Assembly: GCA_964480915.1 (NCBI GenBank)
Contig: CAYZRS010000022.1
Location: 1-64,000 of the forward strand
Length of the DNA: 64,000 bases
Direction: 5' to 3'
From: CAWGCE01 sp964480915
GTDB taxonomy: Bacteria; Planctomycetota; Planctomycetia; Pirellulales; Pirellulaceae
Below are positions 35,384 through 42,241 of this stretch, piece by piece; positions within the stretch are counted from its first letter, which is position 1, and each line of letters begins with the position of its first letter. Below the pieces are notes generated by a model. It was given only the letters and a program-made list of their open reading frames with translations, had not been told where the DNA came from and searched no databases. The position numbers and the translations under genes were made by a program.

Positions 35384-35416
35384 AAAAAAAAGCGAGCAGC
35401 CTGCTGGGCTACTCGC
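35384..35416 (-). terminator. Intrinsic terminator of the minus-strand DUF1559 operon
   Basis: Read on the minus strand, GCGAGTAGCC pairs with GGCTGCTCGC around CAGCA (one internal T/G mismatch), and a run of eight T follows. It lies just downstream of the stop (35458) of the 125-residue gene, so it closes the 36920-35458 two-gene operon. Confidence 0.9.
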
Positions 35417-35457
35417 GTGAATCCTTAAGTCCTGGTTCGGCGGCCGTTACTCGCCAG

Positions 35458-35835
35458 TTACTCGCCATTGAGGGCTCGATGAGCCGCAATCCCGCCGATA
35501 GCAGCGACGATTCCGGACCAGCGTAGCAAAGTGGCCATCTTGCTTGACGAATTGCTCGCCTTTTCGAAATCGGCCTGCATGGATGCCTGTTTCTCTTCGA
35601 GCAGCGTCCGCTCTTGTTTGAGCGATTCAAGTTCATTGCCCGAGAGGCTCGACTTCCCCTCTGCCGCAGCGATCTTCAGACTGACGTCGCGAACGTTACT
35701 GGAAACTTGTCGCATTGCCTGGCTCTTCTCGGGAGTCCACGCCTTTTCAACTGGGAAAAGGAACGAGGTCAGGAAGCTCGCGACAAGCAGAACCATGCCG
35801 ATAACGGCAACAACAATGGGCAGATTCGCTTTCAT
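35458..35835 (-). CDS. Membrane/coiled-coil protein of unknown function, 125 residues
   Basis: A short protein with a hydrophobic segment at about 6-26 and a second at about 103-117, separated by a charged, helical stretch (E-S-L-K-Q-E-R-T-L-L-E-E-K-Q-A-S) that looks like a coiled coil. Both ends would be anchored in the membrane with the coil on one side. Its ATG overlaps the stop of the DUF1559 gene as TGATG (35833-35837), so the two are translationally coupled. A partner role for the pseudopilin-like protein is inferred from this coupling. A terminator follows. Confidence 0.7.
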   Translation of the reverse strand: MKANLPIVVAVIGMVLLVASFLTSFLFPVEKAWTPEKSQAMRQVSSNVRDVSLKIAAAEGKSSLSGNELESLKQERTLLEEKQASMQADFEKASNSSSKMATLLRWSGIVAAIGGIAAHRALNGE

Positions 35836-36920
35836 CAGTCCAACGATCCAGAGAGGGCGGTACCATCATTGATGGAGATCAACGTGGCGAACAGGGCGAC
35901 TTCAACTTCGTCCGTGATAAATCGAACACTGCCGTCCAGGTGGGCCGTGTTGACGCCTCCATTATGAAGGCTGCGCGGTGCTGCGGTCTCGAAGCCCTTG
36001 TTGTCACACGGCATTTTGAGCAAATCGGATTCCAGTTGATCCTGCTCATTGCAGGATTGCAGCTGATCAGCGTTCCATGCCCCCACCGGATTGTTAGGTG
36101 GCGATGCCTGGCTCGCCGCCTCGGCAGTTCTAAGGGGCGAGTAGGGAGTGGAAAGAGGAGTCATGCGGTCGCATGAGGTGCTAATCCCAAGTGCTTCGGA
36201 GTGCAAATCCAATGCGAGCAATGAGGCTGCTGGCCTTGCCCAGGCCCAGGCTCCACGCTCATCGTCTAGACTATCGCGCGTTCGAACTTCTGCCAGCACA
36301 ATCGTCTTCGATGTGCCGTCTTTGATCTTTCCAATGGATTGCTTTTTGTTGATGAGCGCGCCTGGAAAAACTCGCTGGCATCGCGCGTGCTCGGGGCTCA
36401 CGTACGTCGCATAGTTGATCTTCGCGAAACCGGTCGATTCCGGAATGTTTGGCGTGTACTGGGAAGAACGGTAAAGACGCCCACCCGCTGCATCGGATGG
36501 GCACTGAGCGATGGAAATGTCCACCGAGTACCACGGTGTATTGTTGCCGGTCAGTGCTTGGTCCATGATGGATCGGCCAAAATCAATCTGGTCATGCAGT
36601 GCTTGTTCTTCCAGAAACGGTAACACGCGAACAAGCCAACTCATCTGCTTGTTCTCCTCGGTATTGGCAGAAAAAATAGACCAAGAACCGATCTGAACAG
36701 CTTCGCTGGAAGGCGGCAGCTTCCCGTTGGCGCTCTCGTAATTGAGCACCGAAAGCGCTAAGTTTCGTATGTTGTTTTGACACTGGACTCGCCTAGCCGC
36801 TTCACGTGCCGAATTGACCGCCGGCAGGAGCAATGAGACCAGAATCGCAATGATCGCGATTACCACGAGCAGCTCGACCAGAGTGAAACCGCGACGGGTT
36901 TCCGAGCGTTGTCTTGACAT
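35835..36920 (-). CDS. DUF1559 family prepilin-like protein
   Basis: A 361-residue protein with a canonical prepilin leader: R-R-G-F-T-L-V-E-L-L-V-V-I-A-I-I-A-I and helix end L-L-P-A-V. The DUF1559 body follows (S-A-R-E-A-A-R-R-V-Q-C-Q-N-N-I-R-N-L, then P-F-L-E-E-Q and I-A-Q-C-P-S-D). The late H-L-D-G-S-V-R-F-I block and a short tail (ending A-L-S-G-S-L-D) close it. GAGG lies about 10 nt before ATG 36920. It heads a two-gene operon with the 125-residue membrane protein and is divergent from the PEP-CTERM gene at 37235. Its tail differs from that of the 31068 gene, so the two are not recent copies. Confidence 0.9.
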   Translation of the reverse strand: MSRQRSETRRGFTLVELLVVIAIIAILVSLLLPAVNSAREAARRVQCQNNIRNLALSVLNYESANGKLPPSSEAVQIGSWSIFSANTEENKQMSWLVRVLPFLEEQALHDQIDFGRSIMDQALTGNNTPWYSVDISIAQCPSDAAGGRLYRSSQYTPNIPESTGFAKINYATYVSPEHARCQRVFPGALINKKQSIGKIKDGTSKTIVLAEVRTRDSLDDERGAWAWARPAASLLALDLHSEALGISTSCDRMTPLSTPYSPLRTAEAASQASPPNNPVGAWNADQLQSCNEQDQLESDLLKMPCDNKGFETAAPRSLHNGGVNTAHLDGSVRFITDEVEVALFATLISINDGTALSGSLD

Positions 36921-37234
36921 CGTATGTATCCTCGGGGATCAGTTTGAGAACCACCCACCTGCCGCGATTGTAGCAGAATCGAAGCGTGATGACACAGCTC
37001 AACTCCAACTCGAAATTCTGTTTTTCCTGAACCTTTCGTCGAAACTTCAGCGCAGAGCGGCCAACTGTTCCTGGAAAGGAGTCCAATCTGAACCGGGATT
37101 AGTTTGACCTGCTACGTTCCCTCACTTACGCTACAGGTTACGGAGTGGGGTAGCTCCGCACCGTTCGTCCCGTTGGTATTGAATCTGACAACGACCGGCC
37201 TCAATTCTTGTTCGTTCTTTATGAGGTGAAGCTA
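36921..37234. promoter_or_regulatory. Divergent promoter region between the DUF1559 operon and the PEP-CTERM gene
   Basis: 314 bp without an ORF of note. On the plus strand TTGACC (37104-37109) and TACGCT (37127-37132) are exactly 17 bp apart, a fair sigma-70-like promoter about 100 bp before ATG 37235. The same TACGCT hexamer follows a TTGACT in the leader gap at 29242, though with wrong spacing. GAGGTG sits about 8 nt before the start. The minus-strand promoter was not located. Confidence 0.5.
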
Positions 37235-38701
37235 ATGCGATTCCATACGACCCTCTTCAACGCCCTCTTGTGCGTTGCTCTGCTCGCCGCGACATCTTCG
37301 GCGCAGAATCTGATCTATTCTTCAGAAATGACAAGTTCCACCGGATGGGTCCAGTCCGATTTTGGTTTCGGCACGTCCTCCGCCATCTGGGATTTCGATT
37401 ACTCGGCTTTTGGCATCCCCGAAGCGCCTAACACTGACTCAAGCGACGCATCGGCACGTGGTGTTCGTCTAGCGGCCAACGTGGGTGCCTCGTTCGGCGG
37501 AGATCAAATTTCGGTCTCGTATCGCGATGCGGCATTCACCGGGCAGTACACATTCCAGGTTGATGCTTGGCTCAATTGGTCAGCCGATGTGGACCTGAAC
37601 GGAACCACAGAACACGCCGGCGTCTATGCCGGATTCGACCCTACGACCGCTGACGGCGACTTCCCGGCTCAAAGTGGAGCCGGCCTGCTGTGGTCGTCGG
37701 ATGGCGACTGCGGAAACTGCGATTACATCTTGGCAAAAAATGGAGTCGGCGCTGGCGACGGCGAGCTGGATCTTTTAAGCGGCCAATACAGTGTCTCCGA
37801 TTTTGGATTCGGCAATCAGAGCGGTTATGACAACACCGACGTGAACGCCGATCCACTGAATGGCGAGCTGATCGACATTCCCGCGATTTTCCCAGAATTC
37901 GACATCGCCGCTGCGACGAACAACATGAACGGTTCAGGCACGCAACGCGCTGGTGCGGCCGGTTTTCAATGGGTGACGATTACGGCCGAAGTCGATACCG
38001 CCGCGATGGGCACAGGAAACGTTAACGTCGCTGGTTTGGCCTCGTTCACCATCGCCAACGCTGCCACCGGCGATGAGCTGTTCGTGGGCACGATCGATAA
38101 CAGCTCTGACCTCAACCCTGGCGGCGAAGTCTCCGTCGACATGTCGGGCGGCATCGGCCTGATGTTGGTCGACTTTTTCTCCAGTAACGCGTCTGACCCC
38201 AACTTCGCGTTTGTCGTTTACGACAACGTGCGAGTCTACGACGGCTTCCTCACCTCGGGACCGGACGGCGACTTCAACGATGACACCATTTACGATTGCA
38301 GTGACATCGACAGCTTGGTCGCCGACATTGCCGCAGGAAACAACACGGCAGCGTTCGACCTGACGGGTGACGGAAACGTCGACGGGGCCGACCTAGACGC
38401 TTGGCTTGCCGAAGCGGGCGCCCTGTTCAACGCCTCGGGCAATCCATTCCTTCCTGGCGACGCAAATCTCGACGGCTTCGTCAATGGACAAGACTTTGTG
38501 ATCTGGAACAACAACAAGTTCACGGCAAACGCTGCTTGGTGCTCCGGCGACTTCAATGCCGACGGTCAAGTCAATGGCCAAGACTTCGTCACTTGGAACA
38601 CGTTCAAGTTCCAGGCTTCGGACGTTGCTGCAGTTCCCGAGCCGACGTTTGGCCTCTTCGTGCTTGCCAGCGGATTGCTAATGCTTCGCCGCAGAAGCTA
38701 A
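37235..38701 (+). CDS. Secreted protein with dockerin-like repeats and PEP-CTERM tail
   Basis: A 488-residue protein: signal peptide to about residue 24 (ATSSA-QN), a large beta-rich domain with a G-G-D-Q-I-S-V-S-Y block and Gly/Asp/Asn-rich loops typical of surface domains, and four Ca-binding half-repeats in the last 160 residues: G-D-F-N-D-D-T, D-L-T-G-D-G-N, G-D-A-N-L-D-G and G-D-F-N-A-D-G, the last two ending W-N-N-N-K-F / W-N-T-F-K-F. The tail is VPEP, a hydrophobic stretch and RRRS. No enzymatic motif is seen in the body. The start at 37235 gives the best signal peptide; a TTG at 37208 is possible but less likely. A strong terminator follows. Confidence 0.88.
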   Translation: MRFHTTLFNALLCVALLAATSSAQNLIYSSEMTSSTGWVQSDFGFGTSSAIWDFDYSAFGIPEAPNTDSSDASARGVRLAANVGASFGGDQISVSYRDAAFTGQYTFQVDAWLNWSADVDLNGTTEHAGVYAGFDPTTADGDFPAQSGAGLLWSSDGDCGNCDYILAKNGVGAGDGELDLLSGQYSVSDFGFGNQSGYDNTDVNADPLNGELIDIPAIFPEFDIAAATNNMNGSGTQRAGAAGFQWVTITAEVDTAAMGTGNVNVAGLASFTIANAATGDELFVGTIDNSSDLNPGGEVSVDMSGGIGLMLVDFFSSNASDPNFAFVVYDNVRVYDGFLTSGPDGDFNDDTIYDCSDIDSLVADIAAGNNTAAFDLTGDGNVDGADLDAWLAEAGALFNASGNPFLPGDANLDGFVNGQDFVIWNNNKFTANAAWCSGDFNADGQVNGQDFVTWNTFKFQASDVAAVPEPTFGLFVLASGLLMLRRRS

Positions 38702-38728
38702 TCGGCCCTGCAAAACTTCAACAACGGA

Positions 38729-38760
38729 AAGCCGCCAAGCTATTGCTTGGCGGCTTTTCT
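38729..38760 (+). terminator. Intrinsic terminator of the dockerin/PEP-CTERM gene
   Basis: The 12-bp perfect stem AAGCCGCCAAGC / GCTTGGCGGCTT with loop TATT runs into TTTTC. It sits 28 bp after the stop at 38701. Confidence 0.9.
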
Positions 38761-38892
38761 TGTTTCCGCGACGCCAAACCGCCTTCGGCCCGCTTCCAAA
38801 CTGGTGATGCAATACCGCGGTTCGGCGAAAGAGAGCGGCACTCTGCCTGAAGACGGGATTCCTAACCGGCACACGCGGTTTTGCAGCGGGCT

Positions 38893-39456
38893 TTAAGCTT
38901 CAAGCCCCAAGTCGGCGGCGACTTCGGCCATGGCGGCGATGACGAAATCGATGTGCTCGTTCAATTCAACGCCCAAATCCTCGGCGCCACGCGTGAGGTC
39001 TGCTCGCGGCACGGCGGCGGCAAACCCCTTTGTTTTCATTTTCTTCCGCACGCTCTTCGCTTTCATTCCCTTGAGCCCCTCCGGCCGCACCTTAGCGCAA
39101 GCCGTGATGAATCCTCCGAGTTCATCGCAGGCAAATAGCGCCTTGTCCATGCGCGAAACGCGTGGGCACTCCTCGATGTAGTCGGCATGTGATTTGATCG
39201 CGTAGATCACGTCCTCTGGATACCCCAACTCGGTCAGAATCTGAGCCCCCTTCAGTGGATGATCGGGCGGGTTGGGCCAGCGTTCGTAGTCGAAGTCATG
39301 CAGCAGCCCAACGACCGCCCACTTCTGTTCGTCCTCACCAAATTTGCGTGCGTAAGCCCGCATCCCGGCCTCCACAGCCAGCATGTGCTTTCGCAAACTG
39401 TCACTCTGCGTGTACTCGCACATCAACGCGTAAGCCGCCGCTCGATCCATTTCCAT
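38893..39456 (-). CDS. HD domain hydrolase
   Basis: A 187-residue HD-superfamily metal-dependent phosphohydrolase. The ligand pattern is His24 (L-R-K-H), His53-Asp54 (L-L-H-D-F-D) and a later H-P (P-P-D-H-P-L), with a C-terminal Asp-rich region. Such small stand-alone HD proteins usually hydrolyse nucleotides or are only metal binding; substrate unknown. The start has CAGGAGAGG immediately upstream, an excellent ribosome-binding site. It is convergent with the PEP-CTERM gene and 31 nt downstream of the EEP-domain gene's stop, so the two minus-strand genes may form an operon. Confidence 0.88.
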   Translation of the reverse strand: MEMDRAAAYALMCEYTQSDSLRKHMLAVEAGMRAYARKFGEDEQKWAVVGLLHDFDYERWPNPPDHPLKGAQILTELGYPEDVIYAIKSHADYIEECPRVSRMDKALFACDELGGFITACAKVRPEGLKGMKAKSVRKKMKTKGFAAAVPRADLTRGAEDLGVELNEHIDFVIAAMAEVAADLGLEA

Positions 39457-39487
39457 AAACCTCTCCTGTTGCCTGCCGTTTCCTGAC

Positions 39488-40180
39488 TCACTCTCCCAAT
39501 TTCAACATCATCGCCGAATGATCTGACCACTTCTCCTCTCGCCATCCGTGCAAGTAATAGCATTCCTTCACGAGTGGAGCCAATGATTCATGCACGAACG
39601 TGTGATCATAGCGGTAACCGTTCCCTTGATGACTGAACCACGAATATTCAGCCACATCACCGTGGAGACGGCGAAACGCATCGAAGTAACCTCGCGATTC
39701 AAGCACCGTCAGATGATCGCTATACCAGAAAGAGTTCCCTCGCTGATCCAGGCCATTTTTTCCCGTATTCCAGTCGCCGGCAATAATCGACGGAATCTCG
39801 TCATCCAGCTCAGACTCGAGAAAGTCAAAGAGTTTGTGCTTTTTCTTATGAGGGAAGTAGACGCCGTAGAGACTGAAAAGTTCCAAGTCGGCTCGCACCA
39901 AGGCGTGCGGATAATTCTTGTCCGACTTTGGAAAGAGCGCACTGCCACAGGCATAACGACTGGCGACAAGTACTGAATTCACGTCGGGATCAGCCGGCGT
40001 AACCACCTGGAACGAATAGCCACGTTGCAGCAGTTTCGTCCGCAGCTCCAGGCCCCGATCGTTGTTGCGGAATTCGGAAAGCACCAGCATATCGGCCGAT
40101 TCGGCAAGCAGCGCCGCCAAAATGGAAGCCACGCGAGACCCGCCGCCTTGCCGGATGTTCCAAGAGAGAATCGAGATCAT
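39488..40180 (-). CDS. Endonuclease/exonuclease/phosphatase (EEP) family protein
   Basis: A 230-residue EEP-fold hydrolase. Metal and catalytic features: Asn in S-W-N-I-R-Q near the start, Glu in L-S-E-F-R, Asp-Asn in G-D-W-N-T-G (about residue 130) and the C-terminal S-D-H-S-A-M with its Asp-His pair. This superfamily includes DNA/RNA nucleases, Exo III-like repair enzymes and phosphatases; the sequence does not decide the substrate, and it lacks the DNA-binding insert of Exo III. No signal peptide. ATG 40180 directly precedes the first strand; the longer open frame to 40282 is not protein-like. Confidence 0.88.
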   Translation of the reverse strand: MISILSWNIRQGGGSRVASILAALLAESADMLVLSEFRNNDRGLELRTKLLQRGYSFQVVTPADPDVNSVLVASRYACGSALFPKSDKNYPHALVRADLELFSLYGVYFPHKKKHKLFDFLESELDDEIPSIIAGDWNTGKNGLDQRGNSFWYSDHLTVLESRGYFDAFRRLHGDVAEYSWFSHQGNGYRYDHTFVHESLAPLVKECYYLHGWREEKWSDHSAMMLKLGE

Positions 40181-40405
40181 GCTTTTCGAATGTCGTGGAG
40201 CGTGGCGAAACGACTGAGTCACGTGGACCGGCCCCATTGTAGCCGATGGGCAGCGACCGGGCGTCCGACCAAGGCTATTCAAACCTCAATCGCGGAGTTT
40301 CGCCCCGTGCGCGCCGTTGCCCGCCGGCCTTGATCCCACCGACCACGAAAATCGCCAGCCGACGGGTTGCCGGCTGGCGATCGCATCCACGGGTTCGGCT
40401 CGTGC

Positions 40406-41314
40406 CTAGCTGCCCAAGCCAAAGAAAGCGATGGTGGCAATCGCATCATTGAACGTTGACACTTCGGCTCGTGCACTGGCCAGCATCACAGAAAAGCCGT
40501 CGTTAAAATCGCCATCGATCGATCGTTCTTGCAGCTCGCCGTAGGTACTGCCGAACGACTCACGCACGTCGAAGCGACCGTTGCCGTTGATTTTTGCTTC
40601 CAGAAACTCAGAGTCATAAATCCCGATGGTATCCTCGCCACCACCGAGGCGGATGTCGGTGGTATCGTTGTTCGCAGTCATCGTGGCCAACATTGCGTAG
40701 TCGTTACCGCCGCCCATGCGGATGTCCACTTCCGCCCGCAACGAAATGGAGTTAACGCTCGAAACCACATCGTTGCCGCCACCGGTGTTCAGATCGAAGT
40801 CATCTTCGTACTGCCCGCCCAGCAGATTGACCGAGTCATCGCCTCCGCGCGTCTCAATCTTTGTCTCTCCCCTGACGTGAACGGTATCAAGGAGAATAAT
40901 GTCCGCATCGTTCCCACGTGTTTCAATTTCCAAATCTCCCCGAATCAACAGCTCGTCTTCACCTGACTCGGACAGAATCACCAGACTTCCGCCGGAACGC
41001 ATGTCGATGTCAAAGTCACCGGTGACGCCGTTCACAACCAGTGGACTCGCACTGCCATTGATATCGGTATCAATTCCAGTGATCGTGAACTGCCCCTCGA
41101 CATCGGTCGCTTCGATGCCGATCACGTGGGCAGTGTTGTTCTCCCCACGAACTTCCAAATCGCCGTCGTCGACTTCGACGGTCACATTGCCAGCCAGCAG
41201 CCGGCGGTCCTCCAGCGATTCGACGGTGAGGTCGCTTAGAAATTGACTCTCTTCGCGCTTTTGGGGGCGGTTAGAACGAAACGACTGAGCGGTGCGTGCA
41301 AACAGAGGAAACAT
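40406..41314 (-). CDS. Surface-type protein with N-terminal ESLEDRRLL motif and Gly-Asn-Asp repeats
   Basis: A 302-residue exported protein with a basic head, the planctomycete-specific N-terminal motif V-E-S-L-E-D-R-R-L-L-A (about residues 31-41), found on many planctomycete outer-surface proteins, and a body of about ten short beta repeats with G-G-G-N-D or G-G-D-D turns (G-G-G-N-D-V-V-S, G-G-G-N-D-Y-A-M, G-G-G-E-D-T-I) that resemble RTX-like or right-handed beta-helix calcium sites. No enzymatic motif. ATG 41314 has GGAG about 11 nt upstream and is preferred over ATG 41344. It is divergent from the sigma factor gene. Confidence 0.75.
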   Translation of the reverse strand: MFPLFARTAQSFRSNRPQKREESQFLSDLTVESLEDRRLLAGNVTVEVDDGDLEVRGENNTAHVIGIEATDVEGQFTITGIDTDINGSASPLVVNGVTGDFDIDMRSGGSLVILSESGEDELLIRGDLEIETRGNDADIILLDTVHVRGETKIETRGGDDSVNLLGGQYEDDFDLNTGGGNDVVSSVNSISLRAEVDIRMGGGNDYAMLATMTANNDTTDIRLGGGEDTIGIYDSEFLEAKINGNGRFDVRESFGSTYGELQERSIDGDFNDGFSVMLASARAEVSTFNDAIATIAFFGLGS

Positions 41315-41608
41315 GCGTGGTACTCCAGTTCTGATGGTTCTCATTTTTGAGGGCTAGGCGGTAAATCACGTCCGCTGGCCTCCAAGAGCGATCTGCCGAG
41401 AAACCGGACGCTAAAAAATAGCAAATCGAGAAATTGGCCAGAAACTGGTCGAAAGCGGCGTTCCTACCCTGTCTTGCGGTGGCCGCTGCGGACATCCTGG
41501 TTCAAAATGTCGGCAGCGTCTGCAATCGCCTGCCAACACTGCGTCCCGTGCTTGCTTTTTGGTCGGCGCGTCCGCTTTCCCCAAGAACCGCTCTTAGAGG
41601 AACAGACT

Positions 41609-42238
41609 GTGGTTGATCGCGAACACGAGCCAGCTGAGGACGGGCCCGATCGTGAAACGGAATTCACGGCACTGCTGTTGTCTGCCAAGTCGGGCGACGA
41701 AGATTCGTTGGCCGAGTTGCTCCAAACAGCGCGCCCCTATTTGCTGGCAATCGTCAACCGCGACTTCGACCGCGATCTTCAGGCGAAGCTGGGATCCTCC
41801 GATGTCGTGCAAGAATCGTTGCTGCGTGCCCATGCGGCGATCGATCAGTTTGATGGTGCCACACGCGAGGAGTTCCTGGCTTGGCTGCGAGGTCTGTTAA
41901 AAAACGACATGCGCAATTCGCGCCGACATTACAAAGGAATCCAGAAACGATCGATCGACCGCGAGCAGTATCAAACCGACCGATCGGACGTTGTTGCCCC
42001 AGAGGCGCAAGCGACCGAACGCACGCCCAGCACACGCGCCGTAGCTGAAGAGGAAGCCCGAATATTGATGCAAGCCATGGAACAGCTGTCAGACGAATAC
42101 CGCCAAGTCATTCAATATCGCAATTGGGATCAACTGTCGTTCGATCAGATCGGCCAGAAGATGGAACGCTCGTCAGAAGCGGTGCGAAAGCTGTGGGGAC
42201 GCGCCATCAAACAATTGCAATCGATCTTGGAACGATAA
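41609..42238 (+). CDS. ECF RNA polymerase sigma factor (kinase-associated planctomycete type)
   Basis: A 209-residue sigma-70 family member with region 2 (about 60-125: F-D-G-A-T-R-E-E-F-L-A-W-L-R) and region 4 (about 155-205: L-S-D-E-Y-R-Q-V-I-Q-Y-R-N-W and F-D-Q-I-G-Q-K-M). This is the ECF group that in planctomycetes is encoded directly beside a membrane Ser/Thr kinase and is controlled by it. GTG 41609 is preferred: AGAGGAA precedes it at the right distance and the residues upstream of it are cysteine/proline-rich and unlike a sigma factor. The kinase gene starts 3 nt after its stop, so the two form an operon. No anti-sigma factor gene is seen. Confidence 0.88.
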   Translation: MVDREHEPAEDGPDRETEFTALLLSAKSGDEDSLAELLQTARPYLLAIVNRDFDRDLQAKLGSSDVVQESLLRAHAAIDQFDGATREEFLAWLRGLLKNDMRNSRRHYKGIQKRSIDREQYQTDRSDVVAPEAQATERTPSTRAVAEEEARILMQAMEQLSDEYRQVIQYRNWDQLSFDQIGQKMERSSEAVRKLWGRAIKQLQSILER

Positions 42239-42241
42239 CCC